A stretch of DNA of 29,714 bases, from NCBI GenBank assembly GCA_002311285.1, contig DBZU01000074.1, positions 31,497 to 61,210 of the forward strand. Reading direction: 5' to 3'. The notes below the pieces were generated by a model that was not told where the DNA came from, ran no database searches, and saw nothing but the letters and a program-made list of their open reading frames with translations. The translations under genes were made by a program, and so were the position numbers. Positions 7,969 through 15,348 of the stretch are shown here, piece by piece. Each line of letters opens with the position of its first letter. Position 1 is the first letter of the stretch. The stretch is from Dehalococcoidia bacterium UBA1152 (GTDB lineage: Bacteria; Chloroflexota; Dehalococcoidia; Lucifugimonadales; UBA2962).

Positions 7969-9021
7969 ATGAAATCGAGAGACAGGGTTTTAGCTGCTTT
8001 AAATGGCGATCCTGTGGATAGGCCACCAGTGATCAATCCAGGCTCAATCATGACGGTTGAATTAATGGATTTGGTTAACGCCTCTTTTCCTGACGCATGT
8101 CGAGACCCTGACTTGAATGCTCGGTTGGCATCAACCGGATATAATGAACTTGGCTTTGATTCCACCTATCATCATTACACGATAGTACAAGAATCATCCG
8201 CTCTAGGTTGTGAAATACAGTGGGAACAAAAAGATAATTGGCCTACTGTTGTAATGAGTCGTCCCATCTGGAACCATCCAGATCAAATTAAGATACCATC
8301 TGGCTTTTTGGAGCATCCTGATACTCTATGCGTCTTAAGGGCGACAGAAATTTTGAAAAGAGAGATAGGATCTGAAGCTTGTATTATCGGTAAAACTATG
8401 GGTCCATGGTCTCTTGGGTACCATACGTTTGGAGTTCAAAACTTTTTACTAATGAGCATTGATGACCCTGACATAACAAAGAAAGCGTTAGACAAATTGA
8501 AAGAAGTATCAGTTATGTTTGGGCTGGCTCAGATTGCAGCGGGAGCAGATGTTTTGATGTTCCCTGATCATGCAACTGGTGATCTAGTTTCAGGAGAATA
8601 TTATCGAACCTTTCTCAAGGATCTACATTCAGAAATGGCTGAACGTTTGCCAGTTCCATTAATTTTACATATTTGTGGATATACATTAGATAGATTAGAT
8701 TACATCTGCAAAACTGGAATGACTTGTTTTCATTTTGATTCAAAGAATGATCCTCATGAAGCTATGAAAATTGCTTCAGGAAGGATGCGCTTGGTAGGAA
8801 ATGTAAATTGTCCGATAACAATGTTTTCTAAAGGACCTGAAGAGGTCAATGATGAGGTGACGAGATGTTTAGATGCAGGAGTAGATTTGATTGCTCCAGA
8901 GTGTGCTCTTCCATTGCAGACAAAATTGGAGAACATACTGGAAATTCCTAAAGCAGTAAAAAAATGGAGTGAAGCAAACCCAAACAGTATCTATGCTACC
9001 GGGCGTAATTCCCAATCGTAA
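7969..9021 (+). CDS. UroD/MtaA/CmuA-family corrinoid methyltransferase, copy 1
   Basis: A 350-aa TIM barrel of the uroporphyrinogen-decarboxylase superfamily, methyltransferase branch. It begins with SRDRVLAALNGDPVDRPPV, as MtaA/MtbA/CmuA proteins do, and carries the H-x-C...C zinc site (His234 and Cys236 in LHICGYT, Cys312 in APECALP). In MtaA and MtbA this site binds zinc and activates a thiol for methyl transfer to or from methylcobalamin. UroD proper lacks these ligands, so a heme role is unlikely. It probably moves the methyl group between an unknown substrate and the corrinoid protein encoded at 11225. The start at 7969 is chosen because AAGGAGAG lies eight bases upstream; an ATG at 7936 would overlap the previous gene. 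A close paralogue follows at 9079. Confidence 0.87.
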   Translation: MKSRDRVLAALNGDPVDRPPVINPGSIMTVELMDLVNASFPDACRDPDLNARLASTGYNELGFDSTYHHYTIVQESSALGCEIQWEQKDNWPTVVMSRPIWNHPDQIKIPSGFLEHPDTLCVLRATEILKREIGSEACIIGKTMGPWSLGYHTFGVQNFLLMSIDDPDITKKALDKLKEVSVMFGLAQIAAGADVLMFPDHATGDLVSGEYYRTFLKDLHSEMAERLPVPLILHICGYTLDRLDYICKTGMTCFHFDSKNDPHEAMKIASGRMRLVGNVNCPITMFSKGPEEVNDEVTRCLDAGVDLIAPECALPLQTKLENILEIPKAVKKWSEANPNSIYATGRNSQS

Positions 9022-9078
9022 AAGATTGCTAAAAACAGGGTAAATTCATAAAATAGCGATGATATTAAGGGGGGTCTT

Positions 9079-10110
9079 TTGACAGCACCAGAAACAATGA
9101 ATTCGCGCGAAAGAGTTCTGGCGGCTTTAGCTGGAGAAAAAGTTGATAGAACCCCTGTATGCAATCCTACTAATGTTGCGACCGTTGATTTAATGGACTT
9201 AGTAAACGCTCCTTTCCCAGAAGCTAATAGAAATCCAGAATTAAACGCTAGTCTTGCGGCAACCGGTTATACAGAATTAGGATTTGATTCCATATCTCCA
9301 TACTTTTCAATAATACAGGAGTCATCAGCTCTAGGTTGTGAGATGCAATGGGAGCAGAAAGATAATTGGCCCACCGTACGCATGCACAAGCCAATCTGGG
9401 ATAGGCCTGAAGACGTAAAAATACCGTCAGGATTTCTGGAACATAAAGACACTTCAACGATTATTCGATCAATTGAAATTTTGTCACAAAATTTCAATAA
9501 AGAAGTAGCAATTGTTGGAAAAACGATGGGACCATGGACGTTGGCATACCATGTTTTTGGAGTCGAGAAATTTTTATTAATGAGCATCGATGATCCTGAT
9601 ATGACAAAACGGGCTCTCGATAAACTCAAAGAGATATCCGTGATTTTTGGACAAGCTCAAATTGCAGCCGGAGCTGATGTTTTAACATTCCCTGATCACG
9701 CAACAGGTGATCTTGTATCTGGAGAATATTATCGGAGATTTTTGTTAGAAATTCATCAGGAGATGGTAGAAAGATTGAACGTCCCATTGATATTACATAT
9801 TTGTGGATATACCTTAGACAGATTAGATCATATTGCTCAAAGTGGAATGGCAAGTTTTCATTTTGATTCGAAAAACGACCCCTCTGAAGCCGTCAAAATT
9901 GCTGATGGAAGAATTGGACTTGTTGGTAATATAAACAATCCTGTTACATTGTATTCAAAAGGTCCTCAAGAGGTACGAGATGAGGTTAACAGATGCATGC
10001 AAGCAGGAGTTAATATGATCGCGCCTGAATGTGCTATACCCTTAGCGACTCGATTAGAAAATCTTCTAGAAATACCCAAAGCAGTCCGTGAATGGACTCA
10101 AAGTAATTAA
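9079..10110 (+). CDS. UroD/MtaA/CmuA-family corrinoid methyltransferase, copy 2
   Basis: A 343-aa paralogue of the preceding gene, roughly two-thirds identical by eye, so a tandem duplication. It keeps the zinc ligands His240 and Cys242 (LHICGYT) and Cys318 (APECAIP) and the segments QESSALGCE, QKDNWPTV and DHATGDLVSGEYY. Differences cluster in the N-terminal quarter (CNPTNVATV against INPGSIMTV; SISPYFS against STYHHYT). This region is near the barrel mouth in the family, so the pair may accept different methyl donors or divide donor and acceptor steps; this is inference. The start is TTG at 9079, preceded by AAGGGGGG at four bases. ATG 9097 would remove six residues but lacks a good binding site. 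The stop is followed within seven bases by the pterin-binding gene. Confidence 0.86.
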   Translation: MTAPETMNSRERVLAALAGEKVDRTPVCNPTNVATVDLMDLVNAPFPEANRNPELNASLAATGYTELGFDSISPYFSIIQESSALGCEMQWEQKDNWPTVRMHKPIWDRPEDVKIPSGFLEHKDTSTIIRSIEILSQNFNKEVAIVGKTMGPWTLAYHVFGVEKFLLMSIDDPDMTKRALDKLKEISVIFGQAQIAAGADVLTFPDHATGDLVSGEYYRRFLLEIHQEMVERLNVPLILHICGYTLDRLDHIAQSGMASFHFDSKNDPSEAVKIADGRIGLVGNINNPVTLYSKGPQEVRDEVNRCMQAGVNMIAPECAIPLATRLENLLEIPKAVREWTQSN

Positions 10111-10117
10111 AGTAGTT

Positions 10118-11155
10118 ATGCCGTCAACAAATGGAAAATTTGTAGTTATTGGTGAAAATATTCATACCACCAGGATTGTTTTACGTGATGGGAAAAGACA
10201 CAAAACCTTACAAAATGGTGATGAAATAATCCCATATATAGACAATGACGGTAATAAAAAGAATATATCTGTTCCCGATTGGTTTAAGAAAACCCAACCC
10301 TATGAGCAAGGTCAAATAAAACACTTCATGATCGCGGTTTTAGAGGCTATTAACGGGAATGAAAAAACACAACGTGAATGTGCCTCATTTGTTCATAGTG
10401 AGGCCTTGCGTCAGATAAGTGCGGGAGCTGACTTTCTGGATGTAAATGTTGATGAAGTATCATACAAGCTAGACATACAAAAACAAGCTATGCGCTGGCT
10501 TGTAAATACGGTACAGGAAGTCTCAACTGTACCTCTAAGTATTGACTCCTCTAATTCTGAAATTATTGCAACTGGACTTGCAGAGATAGAATCCACACTG
10601 GGTAAGACCTTAATAAATTCAGTGGCATTAGAAAGACTCGAGGCATTTGACCTTGTTGAAAAATACGATACGAAAACCATAATTACAGCTGCTGGTGAAT
10701 CGCAGATGCCCACAAATGACATTGAAAGGGTAGAAAATGTTTTGAGGTTATTGGAAGAGGCTGAGCACAGAGGTATAAGAGAAGAAGATATATTTGTAGA
10801 CCTTTTAGTATTCCCGATTTCTGTCGATGGTTCTTTTGGAATGGATTATTTAAATGCTGTTAAGATGCTAAGAAAAGAAAAAGGCGATGCTATTAAAATC
10901 ACTGGCGGCCTAAGTAACGTGTCATTCGGACTCCCAATGAGAAAGATCATTAATGAGACATTCATAAAGCTTTCTTTAGAGGCGGGTGCTGATAGCGGCA
11001 TTGTAGATCCCATACAAACTAATTTGATTAAAGCTTCATCTTTAAAACTAGATTTTGAACCATACAAATTGGCAAAAGATATGCTTATGGGTGAAGATGA
11101 ATTCTGCATGAATTACATAAGAGCATATAACGCCGGTGAATTGGTAGTAAAATGA
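10118..11155 (+). CDS. Pterin-binding methyltetrahydrofolate:corrinoid methyltransferase
   Basis: A 345-aa DHPS-like barrel related to the MeTr/AcsE, MtvA and MetH folate domains, which exchange a methyl group between a corrinoid protein and tetrahydrofolate. Diagnostic pieces: VIGENIHTTR at the N-terminus, AGADFLDVNVDE, PLSIDSSN, INSV, and GGLSNVSFGLPMR with the Asn that contacts the pterin. Between the first strand and the next helix lies an extra ~45-residue segment (about 20-65, charged, with DNDGNKK) that AcsE (~262 aa) lacks and that accounts for the greater length. The ATG at 10118 is preferred to 10088, which overlaps the UroD-like gene. Together with the corrinoid protein 69 bases downstream it forms the methyltransferase II half of the system. 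Confidence 0.87.
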   Translation: MPSTNGKFVVIGENIHTTRIVLRDGKRHKTLQNGDEIIPYIDNDGNKKNISVPDWFKKTQPYEQGQIKHFMIAVLEAINGNEKTQRECASFVHSEALRQISAGADFLDVNVDEVSYKLDIQKQAMRWLVNTVQEVSTVPLSIDSSNSEIIATGLAEIESTLGKTLINSVALERLEAFDLVEKYDTKTIITAAGESQMPTNDIERVENVLRLLEEAEHRGIREEDIFVDLLVFPISVDGSFGMDYLNAVKMLRKEKGDAIKITGGLSNVSFGLPMRKIINETFIKLSLEAGADSGIVDPIQTNLIKASSLKLDFEPYKLAKDMLMGEDEFCMNYIRAYNAGELVVK

Positions 11156-11160
11156 AAGTT

Positions 11161-11189
11161 TTGACAATTACGTAAACCGTTCCTAAAAA
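11161..11189 (+). promoter_or_regulatory. Possible internal promoter for the corrinoid protein gene
   Basis: A perfect -35 TTGACA (11161-11166) is followed after exactly 17 bases by TAAAAA (11184-11189, four of six -10 matches). It lies in the largest gap of the otherwise packed cluster and would start transcription near 11196, about 30 bases before the corrinoid gene. A small hairpin CCTAAA-AATA-TTTAGG (11182-11197) overlaps it, and AGTCT/AGACT (11202-11218) partly encloses the GGGAG ribosome binding site. Confidence 0.4.
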
Positions 11190-11224
11190 TATTTAGGCTC
11201 TAGTCTTATTGGGAGACTGTATAA

Positions 11225-11956
11225 ATGGCAATAATCCATGAAGGACTTCTTGGTGAAATGAAATATATATCCAAGTCCTTCGAACAAAAACATATTAATG
11301 GACTGTTTGCAAAAGATGACATGCTTATGCAGAAAATAGCATTTAATCTCATCTATGGAAATAACAATGAAGTTGATGAATTAACAAAAACCGCACTGGA
11401 TAAGGGGTATTCAGCTAATGATGTTCTTGACGATGGCTTGATATCAGGGATGGCTATTGTTGGAATTAAGTTTCGGGACAATATCATATTTGTCCCCGAG
11501 GTTTTGATTGCGGCAAGAGCCATGAAAGCAGGGATGGCTTACATCGAACCGATTCTTTCTGCATCTGGGGTAGAACCTAAGGGTACTGTAATAATGGGCA
11601 CCGTTAAGGGCGATTTACATGATATAGGCAAAAATCTATGTATCATGATGCTGAGAGGATCAGGATTTATAGTTGAAGATTTAGGAGTTGATACTAAACC
11701 GGATGAGTTCATGGATGCGGCAATTGAATATAAAGCACAGGTTGTCGGTATGTCGGCACTTTTAACAACTACGATGCCAAATATGGGTCGGACTATTGAA
11801 TTTTTCGAAGACAATGGTATTCGTGAAAAATTTAAAATGATAATAGGGGGAGCGCCTGTAACTCAGGAATTTGCAGAAGACATGGGAGCCGATGGTTACG
11901 GCAAAGATGCCATGGAATGTGTCGACCTAGTAAAAGAAATGGTGCAAACCAAATAG
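11225..11956 (+). CDS. Methyl-carrying corrinoid (B12-binding) protein, MtvC/MtbC-like
   Basis: A 243-aa shuttle protein that carries the methyl group on cobalamin between the substrate-side and folate-side methyltransferases. It has the helical cap domain (about 35-115) and the Rossmann-like B12 domain with the lower-ligand motif D-x-H-x-x-G (Asp130, His132, Gly135 in KGDLHDIGKN), SALLTTTMP and GGAPVT, as in MetH and MtvC/MtbC. The ~28-residue N-terminal extension before the cap is longer than in typical ~210-aa relatives. GGGAG about nine bases before the ATG serves as ribosome binding site. It follows the pterin methyltransferase gene and may have its own promoter, which would suit a carrier needed in excess over its enzymes. 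Confidence 0.92.
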   Translation: MAIIHEGLLGEMKYISKSFEQKHINGLFAKDDMLMQKIAFNLIYGNNNEVDELTKTALDKGYSANDVLDDGLISGMAIVGIKFRDNIIFVPEVLIAARAMKAGMAYIEPILSASGVEPKGTVIMGTVKGDLHDIGKNLCIMMLRGSGFIVEDLGVDTKPDEFMDAAIEYKAQVVGMSALLTTTMPNMGRTIEFFEDNGIREKFKMIIGGAPVTQEFAEDMGADGYGKDAMECVDLVKEMVQTK

Positions 11957-12007
11957 TATTGTTTTGGCATTCAATTACTTGTAGCCGAAAGACTATATTT
12001 GCTGCAC

Positions 12008-12475
12008 ATGGATTTGATTATGAGAGTTTTTCAGACACAGCCAGCTGTATTGGAATCTTGTTATAGATTAACAGTTGTTTTTCTGAAGCCAGTTCAATCT
12101 TTGATCTTGCGCAGTACAGTTTTGCAAAAATCCCTGATGTTTATGGAGCAGCTATTTAAAAAAGCAGTATTTGATTGTCATATGTGTGGGCAGTGCGTTT
12201 TACATAGCACCGGTATGACATGTCCAATGACATGTCCGAAAAACTTGAGAAACGGTCCATGTGGCGGTGTTAGAAATAACGGTAATTGTGAAATTAAACC
12301 AGAAATGGAATGCGTGTGGGTCAGTGCCTGGGAAAGATCAAAAAAAATGCCAGTATACGGCTCCAATATTCTTGGAATACTAGCCCCATTAGATCAACGG
12401 TTACAGGACACTTCCGCATGGGTAAACGAATTTTCAGGTAAAACGGAGTCTATTCAAGATGAGTGGTCAAATTGA
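12008..12475 (+). CDS. MetV-like zinc-finger protein (MTHFR C-terminal domain family)
   Basis: A ~155-aa protein of the family annotated 'methylenetetrahydrofolate reductase C-terminal domain', the MetV partner of MetF in acetogens. It has an N-terminal amphipathic helical part and a Cys-rich core: CHMCGQC, CPMTCPK, NGPCGG, then CEI and ECVW. These about nine cysteines are thought to bind zinc and/or Fe-S. MetV is known to form a complex with MetF and allow it to use electron donors other than NADH directly. The 3' end overlaps the metF start by 17 bases, which fits stoichiometric co-translation. The start is unsure: ATG 12008 and ATG 12020 and TTG 11999 are in frame, none with a strong ribosome binding site; the family's N-terminal part aligns from about 12020. 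Confidence 0.85.
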   Translation: MDLIMRVFQTQPAVLESCYRLTVVFLKPVQSLILRSTVLQKSLMFMEQLFKKAVFDCHMCGQCVLHSTGMTCPMTCPKNLRNGPCGGVRNNGNCEIKPEMECVWVSAWERSKKMPVYGSNILGILAPLDQRLQDTSAWVNEFSGKTESIQDEWSN

Positions 12476-13394
12476 AGAAAAGTCTCGATTAGAACGTGTT
12501 TTGCGTTCTGGCAGAATTGCAGTTACGGCAGAACTAAATCCACCCGATAGCGCGTCACCTGATTCAGTATATGAAAACGCTTTAGTTCTTGCTTCTCTTT
12601 GTGACGCTATAAATGCTACTGATGCTGCCGCAGCCAATGTGCATCTATCTAGTCTCGCTATATCTGCGTTATTAGCAAAGGCTGGGTATGAACCGATTAT
12701 GCAGATGTCTTGCAGGGATAGAAATAGGATTGCGATCCAGGGTGATTTGTTAGGAGCATCAGCTCTAGGCATAAAAAATATGTTGTGTTTAACAGGAGAT
12801 GGAGTTCAAGCCGGAGACCATCCAGACGCAAAACCGGTTTTTGATCTAGATTCCGTTACCTTACTAAAGACAGCAAGGAGAATGAAAGAAAAAGGAACGT
12901 TTCTTTCTGGTAGAAAACTTCATACGAGCCCACAGTTGTTTTTAGGCGCAGCAGCCAACCCTTTTGTACCTCCTTTTGATTTTCGGCCTTTGAGGTTAAA
13001 GAAGAAGATCGATGCTGGCGCGCAATTTATTCAAACACAGTATTGTTTTAACGTGGCCAGATTAAAAACCTACATGCAACAAGTGAATGATATGGGATTA
13101 ACTGATAAAGCTTTTGTCCTGATAGGAGTTGGCCCATTAAAATCGGCTAAGTCAGCTGAATGGATTAGATCTAATGTGCCTGGAGTAGTAATACCGGATG
13201 GGGTCATAAAGAGACTGAAGGGAGCACAAAGCCAGGCGAATGAAGGAAAGAAAATATGTTTGGAAATTATCCAGGAGGTACTCGAAATAAAAGGAGTTAG
13301 CGGAGTGCATGTTATGGCTTATCGCCAGGAAGAATTGGTGGCAGAATTAATTACAGAATCAGGTATACTCGATCATCGTGCTAAGAAACATTAA
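12459..13394 (+). CDS. metF: Methylenetetrahydrofolate reductase
   Basis: A 311-aa FAD-dependent TIM barrel that interconverts methyl-THF and methylene-THF. Readable motifs: VTAELNPPD with the conserved Glu, MSCRDRNR, LGASALGIKNMLCLTGD with the flavin-contacting Asp, LGAAANPF, and GAQFIQTQYCF. Length is that of bacterial MetF (~290-310) without a C-terminal regulatory domain. In this context, beside corrinoid methyltransferases, it may run in the oxidative direction, passing donor methyl groups to methylene-THF, or in the usual direction, supplying methyl groups for methionine; the sequence does not decide. It overlaps the MetV-like gene upstream and is followed ten bases later by the small Cys-rich gene. 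Confidence 0.92.
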   Translation: MSGQIEEKSRLERVLRSGRIAVTAELNPPDSASPDSVYENALVLASLCDAINATDAAAANVHLSSLAISALLAKAGYEPIMQMSCRDRNRIAIQGDLLGASALGIKNMLCLTGDGVQAGDHPDAKPVFDLDSVTLLKTARRMKEKGTFLSGRKLHTSPQLFLGAAANPFVPPFDFRPLRLKKKIDAGAQFIQTQYCFNVARLKTYMQQVNDMGLTDKAFVLIGVGPLKSAKSAEWIRSNVPGVVIPDGVIKRLKGAQSQANEGKKICLEIIQEVLEIKGVSGVHVMAYRQEELVAELITESGILDHRAKKH

Positions 13395-13404
13395 AAGGTA
13401 AAGC

Positions 13405-13653
13405 GTGAACGACGAAAATAAAATTGATAAAGCTCGCTATGAGTCAAGTATTAATAAATTAGGGAAGATTTATCAAGGCATTTCAGACTCAGCCACTGAC
13501 ATTTCTAAAAGACGTTGTCCCTACAAAAATGTTAAAGATAGATGCACAGCCAAATTTGGATGTCGCAATCAAGACTTTGTAGATGGAAAAGGTAAAATGG
13601 CTTTGTGTATCGGTAGTGATGAACTTGATTATCGGGATGCATGGGATTTATAG
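13405..13653 (+). CDS. Small four-cysteine protein of the methyl-transfer cluster
   Basis: An 82-aa protein starting at GTG 13405, with AAAAGG upstream. Four cysteines are spaced C-x8-C-x5-C-x14-C (RCPYKNVKDRC, TAKFGC, ALCIG), a pattern that could bind zinc or an Fe-S cluster. The ends are charged and there is no signal or membrane segment. I do not know a named family. Its place between metF and the RACo-type reactivator suggests a part in electron supply to MetF/MetV or RACo, or in metal handling, but that is inference from position only. The reading frame is credible because the cysteine block and the GCRNQ motif look conserved and the spacing to both neighbours is short. Confidence 0.72.
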   Translation: MNDENKIDKARYESSINKLGKIYQGISDSATDISKRRCPYKNVKDRCTAKFGCRNQDFVDGKGKMALCIGSDELDYRDAWDL

Positions 13654-13698
13654 AACAATATGATACAGAAAATTTGTGCACAAAGAGTTTGAATTAAT

Positions 13699-15318
13699 TT
13701 GTCTCCACTAATCCACGGCTCAAAAAAATTACCTCTGGATCAAGACAAAACAGTTTTTGATTATGCTGATGATCTAAAACTGCGTGTCCCTACTTCATGT
13801 GGACGTACAGGAGAGTGCCACGAATGTATCGTTGAGATCAAACAGGGATTTGAAGGCCTAACACCAATCACTGAGTCAGAGAATTTTTTACGGGATGGAT
13901 ATCGACTAGCATGTCAGGCTAAGATTTTTAACCCCTCAATAGAACTAGAGTTTTCTGTACTCAGAAGGCAGCCAAGAATACTTACTACTTCGATCAATCG
14001 GAAAATCACAGCCGATCCAATCACTTGTAAAGTTGATAATTTTGTGTGTTATGGAGACCGTAAACTAGAGGAATATAAAGGTTCTATATATGGCTTGGCT
14101 ATAGACATAGGGACAACCACTGTAGCAATGAATTTAGTCGACCTGGAAAGTTACATGACAATATACACAGCTTCATTTGAAAACCCACAAAAATTTGGTG
14201 GCAGCGATGTGATGCATAGAATTTCTTATGATGGAGGACCGCATAAAGGCGAATTACAAAAAGTCATGTTGTCAGCCATTAACTTCGAAATAGGAGATCT
14301 TTGCCGCAAACTCAGTATACATAGGAGGCGTATATATGAAGTTGTGTTGGTAGGAAACTCTACAATGAGAGACATTATATTTGGTATCGACGTGCAATCT
14401 ATAGGTGAAAGACCTTATAAGTCAATAATTGAAATGGAGTTTAAAAGGGGAGAACGTCAATCAACGGCACTAAATCTTACAGCAGAACAACTTGGAATCA
14501 GGATTTTCCCCAAAGCGAACATTTACGGAGGACCTTTAATAGCGAGTCATGTCGGAGCTGATGTTACGGCAGATCTTTTAGCTATCGGAATGGATGAAAT
14601 AGAAGACACCGTGATGTTGATTGATGTTGGCACCAATACAGAAGTTATAGTCGGTAATAGGAATCGAATTTTGGCGGCATCGTGCCCTGCAGGGCCTGCC
14701 TTTGAAGGTGGAGAAATTAAATTTGGAATGTCGGGGTATGACGGGGCCGTTGAAGCAGTCACAATTGATAATGACAAGATTGATGTTAAAACAATAGGAA
14801 ATAATAAACCTGAGGGTATATGTGGATCTGGACTGATTGATTTGTTGGCTGAGCTTAGAAGAACTGAACAAATGACTGAATTAGGAGTTCTTAAAAACGG
14901 CGAAAGTGAGTTCGCATTTGTGCCAAATCAAGGATTAACGTTGTCTAGGGCCGATATATCCGCCTTAGCTCAAGCAAAATCGGCTAATTATTGCGGGCAA
15001 TGGATCGTTCTGCGTAAATTTGGAGAGCCAATCTCTGGCCTCTCAAGACTGTTCCTGGCCGGAGGGTTTGCCAATTACATAAATGAGGAAAATGCTATAA
15101 ATATTGGATTTCTAGCTGATGTGAATTTGGAAAGAATTGAGAAGGTTGGTAACGCCTCATTAGAAGGTGCAACTATTATGCTGCTTTCAGGTGAGATGCG
15201 TGATCGTATAGAAGATTTAGTATCTACAGTTGAACACATCGAATTAGAAACCACTGAGGATTTCTTCGAGCTGTTTGTTGAAGGCTGTCAGTTTAAACCA
15301 ATGGATTTTAAATTGTAG
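13699..15318 (+). CDS. RACo-type corrinoid protein reductive activator ([2Fe-2S] + ASKHA/DUF4445)
   Basis: A 539-aa ATP-dependent activator that returns inactive Co(II) corrinoid to Co(I). The N-terminal plant-type ferredoxin domain has Cys34, Cys40, Cys43 and Cys72 (CGRTGECHEC ... LACQA). A linker follows, then the ASKHA ATPase with AIDIGTTTVAMNL (~133), VGNSTM, LIDVGTNTEVIVGN, ICGSGLIDLLAEL and LAGGFANYI. This is the architecture of RACo and of O-demethylase activating enzymes. The ferredoxin domain is complete from the TTG at 13699; an in-frame stop at 13690 leaves only TTG or ATT as starts, and neither has a clear ribosome binding site. Its presence shows that the cluster's corrinoid protein cycles through Co(I) and is repaired by ATP-driven electron transfer rather than by an AdoMet-dependent MetH domain. 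Confidence 0.92.
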   Translation: MSPLIHGSKKLPLDQDKTVFDYADDLKLRVPTSCGRTGECHECIVEIKQGFEGLTPITESENFLRDGYRLACQAKIFNPSIELEFSVLRRQPRILTTSINRKITADPITCKVDNFVCYGDRKLEEYKGSIYGLAIDIGTTTVAMNLVDLESYMTIYTASFENPQKFGGSDVMHRISYDGGPHKGELQKVMLSAINFEIGDLCRKLSIHRRRIYEVVLVGNSTMRDIIFGIDVQSIGERPYKSIIEMEFKRGERQSTALNLTAEQLGIRIFPKANIYGGPLIASHVGADVTADLLAIGMDEIEDTVMLIDVGTNTEVIVGNRNRILAASCPAGPAFEGGEIKFGMSGYDGAVEAVTIDNDKIDVKTIGNNKPEGICGSGLIDLLAELRRTEQMTELGVLKNGESEFAFVPNQGLTLSRADISALAQAKSANYCGQWIVLRKFGEPISGLSRLFLAGGFANYINEENAINIGFLADVNLERIEKVGNASLEGATIMLLSGEMRDRIEDLVSTVEHIELETTEDFFELFVEGCQFKPMDFKL

Positions 15319-15348
15319 CCAAACAAACTTAACTAAGTGAGGATAATG

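Noticed and set aside
7969..10110. Two uroporphyrinogen decarboxylases of heme synthesis
   Set aside because: Both have the H-x-C...C zinc ligands and start motif of MtaA/CmuA-type methyltransferases and sit among corrinoid genes; no other heme gene is near.
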